Assembly (NCBI RefSeq): GCF_947623445.1
Contig: NC_135244.1
Location: forward strand, 13,888,860 to 13,952,859
Source: Clavelina lepadiformis
Taxonomy: Eukaryota; Chordata; Ascidiacea; Aplousobranchia; Clavelinidae
Direction: 5' to 3'
DNA: 64,000 nucleotides
The translations under genes and the position numbers were made by a program. A model generated the notes under the pieces. That model was not told where the DNA came from, searched no databases, and was given only the letters and a program-made list of their open reading frames with translations. Position 1 is the stretch's first letter. The number at the start of each line of letters is the position of its first letter. Of the stretch, positions 10,379-24,111 are shown one piece after another.

Positions 10379-13219
10379 CATTAGCTTATATGTTATGGCA
10401 TTGAAAGGTATGATAGTTATATTTAAGAAGTGCTTTCAAACTGACACACAAACATTTTAATGGAAATACGTCTTTGCAGATATAAATTCTGGATCATCAA
10501 ACTTGAAGGAACTTCCCTGCAATGTGCTACATTAAGTGATTTGTGTGATTACTTGCAGCCTCAAGACATTCTTTCTTCTCTAATTTCTCATATTTTAAAC
10601 TTTCTTTCTTTCAGAATTCAAGTCTGAAGCTTTTGGCAAATGCTGTTTGTCTATTAGACATTGTTGAAGAATTTGGTCAATGGTCTTATACTGTGGTGTA
10701 TTAAAGAAAATCTTTATAATATTTTATGTCTATGAAATTCTTTTTGAATGCACTTATTGTTTTTATTAAATGCCTGTAACTATGATCAACTTTAGGCTTT
10801 CTAACGCCAAACATATCTCACATGCAGTTAATGTGCATGTGCTGTTCAGAAGCCGGTGCGGCATTTTCCAGCTGTCACTAATCTGATTATATTAACGCAA
10901 CATTTAATGTTATATAGCCGGTTCCAATAATAATTCTTGTGCCTTTAACCATTTGCAATTGTAACCAAGATTTGTTCCTCTGGTTATTAATGTGTCGTAC
11001 CTTAATTTCCGCTGCTATTTAATTAACGCTGCCACTAAGCTGTTGTAGCTCTTATTAAGGCAGACTACAATTAAACACAGCTTTTTACTGTATTTGGTTG
11101 TTTTATTCAAACTTCAAATTTCAAAGTATCAAGTTTTTTTGCGAATTATTTTGTTGTGACCTAATAATCAAGTAAACGTGAAATCGTGATATCTTTATTG
11201 ATGTGATAGCTTTATTTGAATTCGTTCGTAATTTATTTTTTTTGATTCTCAAACGTCCAGTACAGTGGTTTTCAACCTTTTGGTTGCAACCCAAAATTGG
11301 GTCCCCTAGTTATTTTTTTGGGTAGCCATGCGTAAGATTTGTAAGTCAGTTTTTATTAATTAGGATTAAGTTCAGCAATTATATTTATTAAACTTGAAAC
11401 ACAATACTCGTGAGATGAAGATGAAAACCCGCGTCATCTGGGTCATGTTAGTTTTCTAGTTAAATCCTTTTTGGTAACGTATCATGTCATGTGTGATAAT
11501 CTTTCGTAAGAAAACGCTAACAGGCTGGCAACTGGCTATCAAAAGTAAATTTTGCGAAATATAGAAAATGTGTTATGCCATATTATCAAATGTCACCAAC
11601 ACAAAGCAGTTCGCAAACTGAGTAATTGCTCACACGGTATATAATAAATTGCCATGTAGCTGTCGGTGTCTTGCCACTGTCGCCGGCTGTAGTGGTTAAA
11701 TATCATTGTTGCAGTCACGTGCATTTCAGCACAATTTTTCTTCAAAATTATAGCAAAAATTAAAAAGAATTAGTGATTAACTCACTATCACACCAAACGT
11801 AGAAGTGTTCAGAATCTAAACTACACAACTCGAGTGAAGGCAAATGTTTGGAATACCTGGCATTTTGAAATTGCTTAGGATTACACAGCGTACCAAATTT
11901 GATTCTCAGAAAACAAATTTATTGTGTCAGGCTAGCTAACGAGCCTTTTTAACCTTCATGTAGTGACTGACAAGGTACGATAATTTCTTTGATTTAGACT
12001 TAGCGTTGTGGTAAGGTTGTTTTGTCAATTTTTTTTACAGCTAAAATTTGGTCGCGACTAAAAAAGGTTGGCAAGCAGTGGTTTGTTTGTCATAGGAAAC
12101 TGTTTCTTGTCGAGAATTATTTATTACTTATAGCTAAACTGTTAGTTGTCTCATTTTTGCATGACTTAAAAGATGTAGAACATAGGTATCTACATGAGTT
12201 ATGACAACCCACATAGTGATCTATCTGAGAACAGTTTGATCACCATCATAGACCGTGGCGAATGTAATGGCCATTTGTTTGTTGTTTTACACTTACAGCA
12301 AGAATACTTAGTTGTCAATTTCGAAAACAGAAATGGTGTACGACATCATTTTTGCATATAGTATATTAGATGACTTGGTACATTCTTACGTAATGCTGTA
12401 GCTCACAAAACAGCGACCACCTGAGAAAACAACATCATGGCATAGACAAGATTTACCAGGCTACTTGTGTTTTCCTGTTAATTTTTGACATCTTTAGTCC
12501 AGGGAAAACTTTCCCTTTTGCAAACTAATGTAAGTAACACAAACATGACCAAACTTTTGCAAACCCACTCAGTAGGTATGATTTAAACTGGGGTTGCAAA
12601 AACATATATCACCAACACAGCGAGTGTGTCATGAACACAGTGGAATCGAATCACCAAAGCCCTGGGGGTCGATCAAACCTAATTTAAAAACCACAGATTT
12701 GGGTAAGAAAATTTCAAGACAACAGGAAACAGTATATTGATCTTTCACATTTCATTTTTTCCAACTGTTTCATAATTGTGCGATCTTTTATAATTTAAAC
12801 ATGATGATTTGAGGAACACTTGCACATTCAGGACTATAGTTTATACCTTTTGCAGCATTGTAAGTGAGATAAAACAAATCAAACATTTTCTTTCACTCAG
12901 AAAACTGCAGCATTTTGGAAAATTCAGTGTGTAAGTCAGAAGCACTCTGCTGGATCATAATTTAGCACAGCATAATTCATAAAGATTTAACATACCAATC
13001 ACGAAAAAGAATGAAAAATATGAATGTTTAGTCAGATATTGCAAACCTTGCGGTTTTAGAAAGGTGAGCATCATAATATGAAGAATAGCTAAAATCGCCA
13101 TAAGGAAACAAACAATTGCACAGAATCTCAAATAATGGCATGCACCGAAATTGAAATTACATTATATTAACCTTGGTGTGACACAAATAAAAATATCATT
13201 GCATTGATGGCTGCCTGTG
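10379..13219. other. Convergent intergenic region between PIK3R and NAGLU
   Basis: It holds the 3' UTRs of two convergent genes. ATTAAA at 10700-10705 is a plausible polyadenylation signal for PIK3R. A hAT-like element occupies about 11263-12697. No coding exon was recognised; the ORF at 12022-12204 lies inside the repeat and looks incidental. Confidence 0.5.
11263..12697. mobile_element. Degenerate hAT-like element
   Basis: The left end reads CAGTGGTTTTCAACC. The right end (about 12670-12696) reads, in reverse, CTGTGGTTTTTAAATTAGG. Both resemble the widespread hAT terminus CAGTGGTTCTCAACC, and words resembling 'TTGCAACCC' and 'GGGGGTCGATC' near the ends fit that family. I see no transposase coding potential and no clear 8-bp target duplication, so exact ends are uncertain. 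Confidence 0.5.
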
Positions 13220-16200
13220 TTACTGCAGCATGTCTTTCCATTTCAAGTAAATTTCTTTGGCCACAGTTATAGGATGTTCTGTGGATGGAAACATGATATA
13301 CAGTCATTGATTTAACTAAACAGACAGAAAAAAGTCTACTAAGCAAGTAAGCATTGAAGACACACACACACACATGTATAAAACAACATAGTAGACGTTA
13401 ATTTACATAAATATGACAAGCATTCTATTATACCTATCCACAGATGTTTGTAGCCTGTAGGATACAATCACCACGGTATTGCACCCATAGGCATAATTTG
13501 TTGTGGGGTAACTCCTCTTTTATAATAATTATTATTTTGTATTAAAAAAAATGTTTTCACTATGGTAATATGTGTAAATTTGACATGGCTGCAATTCCGT
13601 GTTAATGCGGTTTCAAACGATTTATGAAGTACGTCACAATAGCATTAGCTGTAAATTTTACCTTTTGGAACAGTGGGAAATACAGTTTTGTCCTTGGTAA
13701 ATGGTTCTTCAATATTGCGAAATACATTGCTATTATATGCTGTTGAATTAAAAGCAACATCATATACCAAAGCTTGTTCCAAATGGTAAATAAACATAGC
13801 CCATCTCGGCCTAGCAAATTTAAAAAGACTTCAATATTTTAGCCCAAAATCATTTTATAGTTTTCATAAATAAAAGAAACAAAAGTTTAAATCCAAATAA
13901 GTAAAATATCCAAATAAAAACAGGCATTAACATAATATAGTTAAAGCGTTTCAATAGTACACATGTACTGACCAGTAATAATTCAATGTAAGTGAGGCCC
14001 AATGCTTATCTGCATAATCCATTATTTCACCGTCTGGGCCCCATAGAGTTACCTGATTCCTTGCATTATATTCATAGAGGTCTTTTTCCTATTTATAAAA
14101 AAATGCTAATTAATTAATAGAAAAAAATTGGACAGTTAAATTGAAAAAAATCTCAAAACAGAATACAGTCATTTTCATGATAAAACGATGAAAGAGAATG
14201 GTGAGAAAACCATACATACAAAGTTTCATGGTGGTAGGACCAATATTAACATTATTGCTTTGTTGGTTGAGTATTCATTATAATGAAAATATTTAAAAAT
14301 ATTGAAGTGTTTAGATACATTTTAGTTAGATAAATAAAGTCAATTGTTTTTGTATGTTAAAGGCACTGTTTTGGAGTTTTTAATCAATAAAAAACCTGCC
14401 GTAGTTATTACTAAAACTTCCTTTTATTTTTTTAATGATGTCTACTTTACCAAGCAATATCCAATTTTTTAACAAAGTAAAAGTATTAGTTTTGGCTTAA
14501 AAAGTACGGTACTTTACATTGTCATTAGTTCCCAATGCCCTTGCATCAGCAATCCAACATCCCATCATGAAATGCTTATCAGTTGAAAGTATTCTGTCAA
14601 AATCTTTAAGAAGATCCAGCATATATGATCCCATTTGCTCTACATTGGAAAGATTCTTTTGCTTGTATTCCTAGAAACAACAGCCATCAAATGCACTAGT
14701 CTAATCATTTCTGTTCAGTAATCAAATCCTTTGTTGGGTTTTTATCCAGAGCTGATATTCTTAGATCGCACTTCCTTAACCTGAACCATATTGTAGTAAA
14801 TGCTTCTGTGAATTGCTTGCAACATTTGACGAGTTATGTCCACCGAATCATATCTAACGGTTTCGATATCTTCTAAATTATCCAGGGCAGTAGCAAAACT
14901 ATCCCAAGCTGACCGAAGACTGAGTGACAGATAAAAGCTTTTAAATATAAGTTAAGCCATTTATGGCTACTTTTTAAATTATTGATCATATTATTATTGT
15001 GGTTGTACTTATTATAGCAACAGAAGCTTCACACTAGTTGACTTAAAAAAGTGTTATTTTCAAGTTGTCAAAAGCAATTACCAACTAATTCCATATTTTA
15101 ACTGATTGTTGTTTATATAGAGCAAGAGAAGCATTTGATTTAGCAGTTTTAGTTATTATATACAATATTCAAAATTAAATAGCAAGAATGTAGTACCTAC
15201 TACGCTGATACCAATATGGCAATTCTGTGGTGGTAAGTGATGGTCTTTTCACAAGACTTCCTCGTATTAATGACTTTGCTGGAAACCCAATACTTGTATC
15301 ATTGTATATTGAACTGCCTAAAGTTAGCCAGGTTTTTATAGCATCAACATTGTCTGCATTATATCTGGAAAATAAAATTAAATATTTGCATTGCAATGGT
15401 AACCAGGATGCAAAATGTTGAAGAAACACAGAATTAGGTCACAGGCTGTCAAATACAGTATTGTATTAAACACACACAATGATACTTAAACTTAAAAGTT
15501 ACCTTCTCATAGCATACTCAACCAGCCAAAACGTCAAGTTTTCAGGTTGCACACTATACCCAACCTCAAGCATCAAATCATACATTATATAATTTTGGTT
15601 AATGCCTTCTGGTGTAATACCAGTACCAACCATGGTGGAATTATTCGCATGCAATGTGGCATAAGGGCTCTGAAATTAATGTATAAAGCCTTATTTTTTG
15701 AATATGAAATTCTTGAAACGTCCACAAATTTACCTGATTAACTATCTCAATCTTCCCATAAAAACCCAGATTGCCACCAAAATCATGCAACATGCACCAA
15801 ATAAATGGTTGTCCGTAATAATCATAGGTACGTGGGTACTGGGGAAAGGCTTCAGAGAAAAGATCTAGTATCAGCATGCGCCCCTGCAAATAGAACTACT
15901 GCACATACTCTGTGTGTGGCTAAGAGATTATAAAAGTTATTTTAAACGCTATGCCAAATAAAATGCATTTCTTTTATATACATAGTTCTTAACACTTTAA
16001 TGAGTTATTGAAGCTGAAAAGCATTTTTAGTGATAAAACATGAATGAAATTCAAAAAAAACATGATAACTAAACTTCGATTAATTTTAAACAAACTAAAA
16101 TTCCCATATAGTATTACTAATTGAACAAATTGCATGCATATGCCAAGATGGAGGTACGGATTAAGGTTACTTTATGTAATTTATATGGTTAAAAATTAAT

Positions 16201-19074
16201 GTACTTGCGGAACAGCGGTGACCAAAGCTTTGATTTGTGGTGATTTCCAAAAGTATGGTGCACTATGAAACAACCATCCCTGCATGAGCCTGAAAAAAAA
16301 ATACAAATTCAAGACAATATTCAAGCTATGGGCAAGTTAGATAAGCAAAAATTGCACGGATAAACAAAAAATAAAGAAGTTTAAATTTTCAAAATTATAT
16401 ACTCATTTTTACACGCATTGATAATGTTTCAAGTTAGAAACGAAACGCAATTTTTTCTTATGTTTTGGTTATTTCATTCTTACTCAGAACCACTAACTGC
16501 TCTAAATATTATGCATTGAAGTTTACAGAATGATTTTCCCCCAATTTAATACCAAATGAAAAATATCATTGTAAAGTAAGTCAACAGAATTGAAGTGGAA
16601 GCACCTACTTGCGCAAACACAACACAATAACTGGACAAATAAAAAAATCTGATGTAAAATAATTAAATAAAGTGTAAAGTGTTTTTGAAAGTGTAAATAC
16701 CAAATCGCATCAGGATCAGTTTTGGCCATAGCTTCATAAACCGCATTGCTGGCATTGGCCAGATAACCAACGTCACTAGATCTTGGAATCATTTCATTGA
16801 ATGTATCAGCATTGTATATGTGGTTGGTGCCATTGTATTCTTTCATCTGCTCTTCTATAAACATGCTGCCTATCTGGCTGAAATTTTCAAAATACTCAGT
16901 GTTTAAGTTTAACACTTAACAAATTGCTGTTATTATAATAAATTATCACTTTACGTATTTACAATTTAAAATATTTTCAAACAGTCCATTAAGTTTAACT
17001 GGGTTCATGGAATTACCGAAAAAGTGGATCATGTGGTTCAAGAAGTATAGTACAAGAGTAAGTGCAGTTAAAATGGCTCCAGGAAGATAGTTTCGATACT
17101 TCTGCCTGCAAATACAACAAAATAGTAATGAGCAATGACATCCTTTTTAACAATAAAAAGCATTACTTCTCTTGCCAGTGTGTTATGTAAAAACAATAAC
17201 AACAATTCAAAGAAAAATCTTAATTGCTCAGAATACCAACAAAAGATATAACAGTAACACACAACAACCTACATCTGGATACAAACGTGTAATGGCAGCT
17301 GGAACGTGTCCAGCAAAGCCAGGTAAAACTGGAATCATGCCAAGTGATCGCATTCGTTCCAGTATTTTATGCTGCAATGCAAGTTGAGATTCCTTCCATG
17401 ATTGAGGCAGCGGTCCACCAAAACCATGGATATTTCCCATTCGACCCCTGAAAAAGAAGTAATGTAATATGTTATTGTTTTCAAAATATATGTGAAGCTA
17501 GTAGACCTGATTTATATACATAAACTTGAAGAAATATTTCAGGCCAAACACGTTAGATTCTAAAACATTATATACTTATCATTTCCAATGTAGGCAATAA
17601 ATCAATCCTACTACTAATTATGTAGAGTAAAGTTACAGAACTTTTGTGATCAGTTAAAAAGTAACAGTGCATTTTAACGATTCCAGAAACTAATGTAAGA
17701 TTATATTTTGGGCAAAAAAGATTACTGTAGCAAATTCGCACAAATGTATAATTAATAGACTTATGAATCACCAGGCTAGGAAGGCTGGCCCAGCAAAATG
17801 TTCATCTAAATCTTTGTCTGTGCAACCAAGTTGTTTGTAGACCCTTTGCCAAATGGCTTCTTGTCCAGTGAAAGCCAGTGGCAGATTAATGCCATTCAAC
17901 GCCATCCAATCAATTTCACGTTCCCACCTAATCAAGCAGATTTCACTAAAGGCTCATCAGTATTTCACTAAAAGACTCACAAAATGTTGGTTATTATAAA
18001 ATAAAGCATGTAGGGCAAACTTGTGTTTAGCTGCTAATAACTTTGATATAACTTTACACTTTGGCTTAGGATAAATTAGCATGAAATTTGTTCCACTAGT
18101 TGTAAAATTGATCTATTTTTGCCATATATTTCATCCGTTTGATTGATACAAAGTTTAACTATTTGAGGAAGCTGTTTTATTAACAATATACTAAAGTGTC
18201 ACTGATTGCAAAACCTAAACTCTAAAGGGTCTTAAAGTATTCACAAGTTTCTCTAATAAATTTAAATACCTCGTCCAGTTCCACCACACAGACGAATAAC
18301 TAACAGTGCATACATTCTGATAATATCGATATTTTACTCCAGCTTTTATTGACCACCCTGTAACGGGAACATGGGGCAGAGGATGAGGAATATGTTCAAG
18401 CTGATCACCTGCCCAAGAAATCTGCTTTCTGCAATAATTTTTAAAGAGATTTTGAAATACTTTAAATTCGATTCAAAGTTTGGTACAGTAATAATATTAT
18501 AAGGCAAATTACCTGCAGTAATATTTAAGGTATTTATTGAAAGCGAAAGCAACGGCAACCCCACTAGTTCCAGTAATCTTCAACTTATCAAGGTAGTTAT
18601 GTATCTTCAAAAAATCCAGGTAAAAAGCAGCAAGTCACCGAATAAATTTTGATCATCATCATCAAACCAACACATATTTTAATCAAAAGTAATATCAAAA
18701 AAAGTATGATACATATTACAAAAAAGATAAAATACTCAAGTACTTCCATCACAATCAACTGTACATAACTGAAGTCAATAAAAAACCAATGCTCCATTAA
18801 TAAAGTAGTTCATAATGCTTATACAGCAACTATTACTCACGTATGCATGATCTTTCGATTCTGATGAAGGTTGAACTTCAACTATAACCTCACTGCTCCG
18901 ATCACCAAGCACACGATATATTAATGCTTGCACTGCTTTCGTTTGAGTGTTTGCTTTTACATAACTCTTTACTGGAGCTAGTGTTTTAAATGATGACTCA
19001 CACTGGCAAAGCTTGAAGTTTAGCACAGTTACAGCTGCCAAGATAACAAGATAGATAGGAAAAGTTTTATACAT
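13220..19074 (-). CDS. NAGLU: Alpha-N-acetylglucosaminidase (lysosomal, GH89)
   Basis: Lysosomal glycosidase that removes terminal alpha-N-acetylglucosamine from heparan sulfate. Exons in transcript order: 19074-18841, 18604-18513, 18428-18270, 17927-17772, 17447-17273, 17105-17017, 16877-16701, 16289-16205, 15883-15734, 15669-15503, 15364-15197, 14919-14781, 14670-14518, 14088-13973, 13810-13662, 13278-13220. They join in phase to 755 aa; human has 743. A hydrophobic signal peptide starts at Met1 ([17 protein letters not shown]). The family order is kept: RYYQNVCT...[54 protein letters not shown]. The two catalytic acids are Glu330 (in FNEM) and Glu460 (in PEG), both exactly 14 residues beyond human Glu316 and Glu446. 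No frame break was seen; it should encode an active enzyme. Confidence 0.95.
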
Positions 19075-20214
19075 TTTTTCCCAAACTACACAAAACTTCT
19101 GTAAAAATTATAGCATCAAACGATGTAACACATTGAAAAATTTAAATGTGTAATACTAATAGATAAATTATGTTATGACTAATAATGTTTAACTAATAGT
19201 AATATAGATAAGCTGGCTAGGCAATAAAGCTGTTTAGTTGGGTCTGGACCTTTAATAACACCTTCTGGTACATCTGGTAGTTTTTTAAATAAAGTTTATC
19301 GCCTGCTATCAACTCAAGATGATTGAGCACAAAACATGGGGCAATGGCCAATGAAGACCATTTCCCTAGGAAGATGGTCCGCTTTAAAATTCACTGTGCA
19401 TGCTATAATTTGTTGCTTTGATATGGTTGTCAACAGCCATCTATCAAGGGAAGGCCTAAACTTGCGAGTTTGTTAAATTGAGCCAGTATAAACATGGCAA
19501 TGGTGGCAAAAAAAATAAAATGTTAACCAGATAATAACCTTGTGGCTGAGATTGTTACAAATCTATCAATAACTAGGTAAATAACATCATTGTATTTGCC
19601 AGCAAATGAAGGTATATATGTAGCAGGCCGATTAAGTTAGTTGTAAACTGTTTGTAAAGCGTAAAATATCATGCAGGCAAAGTGTCATAAAGTCAAAAAC
19701 TAAAATGGTATTTAGAAAATTTATATCTCAATTCTGCCAACTCTCTTTGCTAACCTCTTTTATCTTTTGCTAATCATCAATGAAAAAAGAGAGTTGCTCG
19801 TGTTTTCGCTCTTTTTGTAAAGAAAAAAGCTCGTTTGCCGCTCATACAACCACTCTTTTATCAATTAGAAATATTCTTCTATTATTAATTTTCTTAATAT
19901 TCTTCCCTTTCAAATACGGTTGTACATAATTGACAATAATTACATAACGGTCGTAACGGAGCTGTTACGAACGTTTGGTGCAAATTACGTTATTACGCAA
20001 CCTACGTTGTTGGTATATTTATGCACACAAAACATTGATGTTTAACTTTTTATCTTTATGCATTCACTGGGTAAACGCAATTAAAATGTGTGTGAACTTT
20101 GCACAAAGCTCTTGCCTCACACTGTCATTTTCCAAAACTGAGCAATAACAGAAAACTATGTTTGTCATGTGACGTAATAACCGTGTGAATGTAATAATTC
20201 GTTTTGTATTTACT

Positions 20215-20480
20215 TCTAGTTGATTATTTTAAACTTTACTTGACATGCAAAACAACATTAGCGTATGTAACGCCAAACTTTTACACATTTTACATCGTAT
20301 GCTTCGCTGACCAGACGCGGTTCTTTCTGCGCAAATGTTAATTTTTTCCGAATTTTGCGCAGATGCTGTTAGAATGCAGGAATTCTGCTGGGGGAAAACA
20401 TATCTCAGAAACGAGCGGAAAAATGCGCGTGAATCATAGCCATTCCTTACATAATCCAGTGTATATTTCATCTGCAGTTC
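20215..20480. repeat. Fragment of a dispersed TIR repeat family (copy A)
   Basis: The stretch from about 20218 shares strings such as TTTAAACTTTACTTGACATG and ATGCTTCGCTGACCA with the interior of the element at 21203-21979 and, more distantly, with 52060-52175. No ends or target duplication are visible, so this is an internal fragment. Confidence 0.55.
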
Positions 20481-20822
20481 TCTCTCTTCTCAGCACCAAA
20501 TATTTATCAGGCCATTAATGTATATTTCGAACAAACAAATCGTAATATTCTACAAACTTTTCCTAAGCCTCTATTATCTCAACAAAATTATGAAACAAAC
20601 GTAAACCATACACGGGGAATACCCTTAACGCATAAAATATTTAATATGTTTTCATGAGGGTTTGGGCACGTTTATTTGTCAAATTGGATTTTTAAAAAAT
20701 ATACTCAAATATTGTGGTAAAAATGATAAAATATTGAGGTGATTTTTCAATCATTTCACTGGCTTTAATGCTAAATATCCACACTGAAATTTTACGCAAA
20801 CGGATTTACAATGGTTTTAGTC

Positions 20823-20950
20823 AGCGGTGCCCAAATTTTTGAGTACGTGCGAGCTACTTTTGTAAAGACACATCAATGTAATCGACTAGTTAAAAAATTA
20901 CTGTTCCAAATGCTAATTAATAATTATATTTACATTTTTAAGTGCTTACT
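20823..20950. repeat. Truncated hAT MITE (same family as 36613-36888)
   Basis: It starts CAGCGGTGCCCAAATTTTTG and continues with AAAGACACATCAATGTAATC. It matches the reverse complement of the right half of the element at 36613-36888, which contains AAAGACACATCAAATTGATC. The opposite terminus was not found, so the copy looks truncated. Confidence 0.5.
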
Positions 20951-21202
20951 AGATTTAGAACATAAAAAATTTAATGATTTTAACTCAACAAAGCTTCCAA
21001 AAACAAAGGAAAGTCTTCCCTGTTTGAAATATAAATAATAAGGTGATTATGGTAAAATACTGCATCGAAAAATACGTTCTCAAGAAATGTCTGTTCGGCC
21101 GAGTGCGCCCGGCATGCTGTTGTTTAGTTGTGGAAAGGTTGCGGATGTTGTGCTTGTACCTACATGTTTTAATATCCCCAGCATAGAAAGATAGGTTTAT
21201 AG

Positions 21203-21979
21203 AATAAACCTTTGCCGAGTTACTGTCTGGTTGACAATATTTTTTCTATCATTTATAGGCCTACTTAACAATGGAACTTGTCGACCCACTTTGGTTTTTT
21301 TATGAGTTACCACTAGGCCTAGCAGATTGTATAGATTTGGCTCAGATGAGTACTGTAGCATATGAATTCTTTTACGCCATAAAAACAAATTTTGAAAATA
21401 TGTTGCCTAGTTCCTATTTTACAGCGATTTCAATCCCACACCCTGGACTTGTTTGATACGAAGTCACGTTAGGTGGTCAGTGTAACATGCAACGTAAAAT
21501 GCGTCAGAGCTTTCGTGGTATCTGTAGCTAGTTTTAATGTAATCACTAATCAGGTTGTGTTTACTTTTTGGTGATTATTTTAAACTTTGCTTGACATGCA
21601 AAACAAAATTAGCCTTTGTAACACACCACAGATAACATGCAAACTCTTATGCATTTTACATCACATGCTTCGCTGACCACTTACTTAGACATAATTTCGA
21701 ACTAGGCCTAGTCCAGTGCATATACGATTCAAATCACTGTAAAATAAGAACTAATTAGCAACATATTTTCAAATATTTTTTATCGCATAACGGAATTCAT
21801 ATTCTACGTCACTCACTTAAGCGAAGTTTTTACAATTCAATATTTCAATGCCCTGAACACTTGTAATTTAGAAAAGAATCAAAGTGGGTCGACAATTGTC
21901 ACTGTTAAGTACAGATTGGAAGATCGAAAAAACTGTGCCGTCCAAAAAAATGGTGGTGGTAACTCGGAAAGGGTCTATT
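21203..21979. mobile_element. Non-autonomous DNA transposon with long terminal inverted repeats (copy B)
   Basis: The first ~100 bases (AATAAACCTTTGCCGAGTTA, then AACAATGGAACTTGTCGACC) recur inverted at the right end (GGGTCGACAATTGTCACTG, then AACTCGGAAAGGGTCTATT). Each arm is roughly 100 bases with substitutions and small gaps. The interior holds the TTTGCTTGACATGCAAAAC segment shared with 20215-20480 and 51920-52412. The 61-aa ORF at 21271-21456 lies in the repeat and resembles no transposase. The superfamily is not recognised. Confidence 0.6.
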
Positions 21980-22884
21980 GCTGTTGCGCTTGATAGAATT
22001 TTAACCCAGAAAAGTGTAATTACAGATAAATGAAGCAAAGAAGACCGGTAGGCGGTAGTTAATATATATAGCATCTATTTTACTGAAAAAACGTTCAGTC
22101 CTCCACACTTACATTATGTAACCTTAATGAGTCTCTTAATAGACCCTTTCCGAGTTATGGGTTACGACGAACCCTTTATTTTTTGTGTGTGCAGCTATTT
22201 GCAACTTTGTGCTGCTATGTACATCAACTATGTGCATCTATGCAAAGCTATGTGCTTCAGGTATGTCCAACTTTGTGCATCATTTATGAAAATCCATGTC
22301 TGTGGATGCGTAGATGTTGCATTTGATTAACTTATTATTTTATTCAGTGATGATTGGTTTGTTTTTAAGTGCTGACCCTTCAAATGCGATTCTTTTGAAA
22401 TTTATTTGTAAATTTTGCAAAGAAAACCTTAAAAAAAACTGTATTTTTGCAAGATATTTAAGTATTGGATACATCTGAAATGCCTCAATATGTCAAAATC
22501 AGATTTTAGAGCATTAGCTGATTCCAATGACCCCTTTTTTGTTGGAATTGTATTAATGAAAATTTACCCCTAACTAGTGAAAGTGACAGCCATGACTCCA
22601 TTCCTTCATCTACCCATCCAAATGCTCTGAAAAAGAAAATGAAAATTATCTAAGCATGGATGAATGCATATATAATGACGCTAATAAATACAAAAAATGC
22701 TGTAGTGTTGTGCATTTTGAGATTAGAAGTCTAAACAAAAATCTAGACAAACTACATGAATGCTTAACTTTATCAAAAAATCCCCCAGGCTTAATATGTG
22801 TATCTGAAACAAAGCTAAAAATAAGACCCAGTAATGTAGAATTAAACGATTACTTCTTAACCTGTAGGGACTTATATTCTAATA

Positions 22885-23730
22885 CAGTCGAATCCGGTTA
22901 ATTGCATAGTCAATTTGCCAAGCCTTTTTATGCGATTAAACGAATTATGCGAAAGTGCAAAGTCCACTTATTGTCTTACTTGACGTGCGAAGCTGGTCAC
23001 ATGTGAAAACGTCAACATGCAAAACACTAACGCTTATTGTGTATTGCGATCAACCATTCATTCAAACATGCAAAACGCTCTAACATTAATTGTTTAATCA
23101 AGAAAAATACTGCGCGATTGTTGTTTGTTTAATTTTATTTTTCACGCTTTCTTGCATTTGTGTTTGTAAACGAAAAAATGTGGCCTAGTCTGCCCCTTCA
23201 AACTGTAGTCGTCGGCGAATTGTATCAAGTGCATGCAGAACTTCTTTATTTTTTGGTGTAGTCGCTGCGATTGCGTCAGCAGAGCTTTCTTCGTTGATGT
23301 CATCTTTTTTAACTTGTTTTTTTCGTAAAACTTCTTCACATATTACGGCATCATCTTAACGCAACGCTTAAATGAAACTAGAACAATGCGAATGTTAATG
23401 TCTGCGTATTGAAAGCCACGTGTTAATGCTTAAATTTGGCATTGTCTGTTTGATTGTTTTATAACAAAGCGCAGTACAAGTCGCAAAGCTTATGCATTGC
23501 GTGTGCGCTCCCAGTGTATGTTGTTTTCAATTTTATCTTTGAAAAACTTTTGAATGATGGAATAAATCACCTTCATTTTTATTCAATTAAGCGGATTATG
23601 CAATAAACCACTATGCGATAAACCGAAGTATTATCTTTACAAATGATAGACTATGGTTTGGGATTTGCGCTCTTTATGCGATAAAACAGATTATGCGATT
23701 ATCCAGAATGCAATAAACCGGATTCGACTG
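22885..23730 (-). mobile_element. Tigger/pogo-type DNA transposon remnant inserted in the LINE
   Basis: The 846-bp insertion begins CAGTCGAATCCGGTTAATTG and ends ATAAACCGGATTCGACTG, so the termini are inverted repeats. It is flanked by TA on both sides (22883-22884, 23731-23732), as Tc1/mariner-pogo elements require. On the minus strand around 23120-23345 the sequence reads as the C-terminal tail of a Tigger/CENP-B-type transposase (words such as INEESSADAIAATTPKNKEVL and ALDTIRRRLQFEGAD), followed by a stop and more of the same tail. The catalytic region is missing, so it is an internally deleted, inactive copy. Confidence 0.8.
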
Positions 23731-23877
23731 TACCGGTGGAGTAGCCATATATATACATAAAAGTCTGAACCATCAACTACGAGGTGACTTGCAGTTTGAA
23801 ATTCTAAGATGTGAAAACCTATTTATTGAAATTACACTTCATAAAAAAAGTGTTATCATAGGCGTGGTATATAGACA

Positions 23878-24111
23878 CCCCTTGCATAACCGTGAAAAAT
23901 TTGATGTTAAGTTCTCAAATTGCTTACTTCAAATAGGACAAAAAAATTACTACTAATGAGCGGACTTTAATATTAACTTATCAAAAATCAGTGAAAAACC
24001 CTTGCATAACCGTGAAAAATTTGATGTTAAGTTCTCAAATTGCTTACTTCAAATAGGACAAAAAAATTACTACTAATGAGCGGACTTTAATATTAACTTA
24101 TCAAAAATCAG
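23878..24111 (+). repeat. Exact tandem duplication, period 120 bp
   Basis: The block from about 23878 to 23991 (CCCTTGCATAACCGTG through TCAAAAATCAG) recurs without a single difference at 23998-24111. The unit lies in the endonuclease part of the LINE remnant and duplicates its decayed DFN motif. Identity over more than 110 bases, in an otherwise decayed element, implies a very recent event or an assembly error. Confidence 0.95.

Noticed and set aside
13360-13374. CA repeat near the NAGLU 3' end as a notable microsatellite
   Set aside because: Only about six or seven units, lying just 3' of the final intron boundary area; not remarkable.
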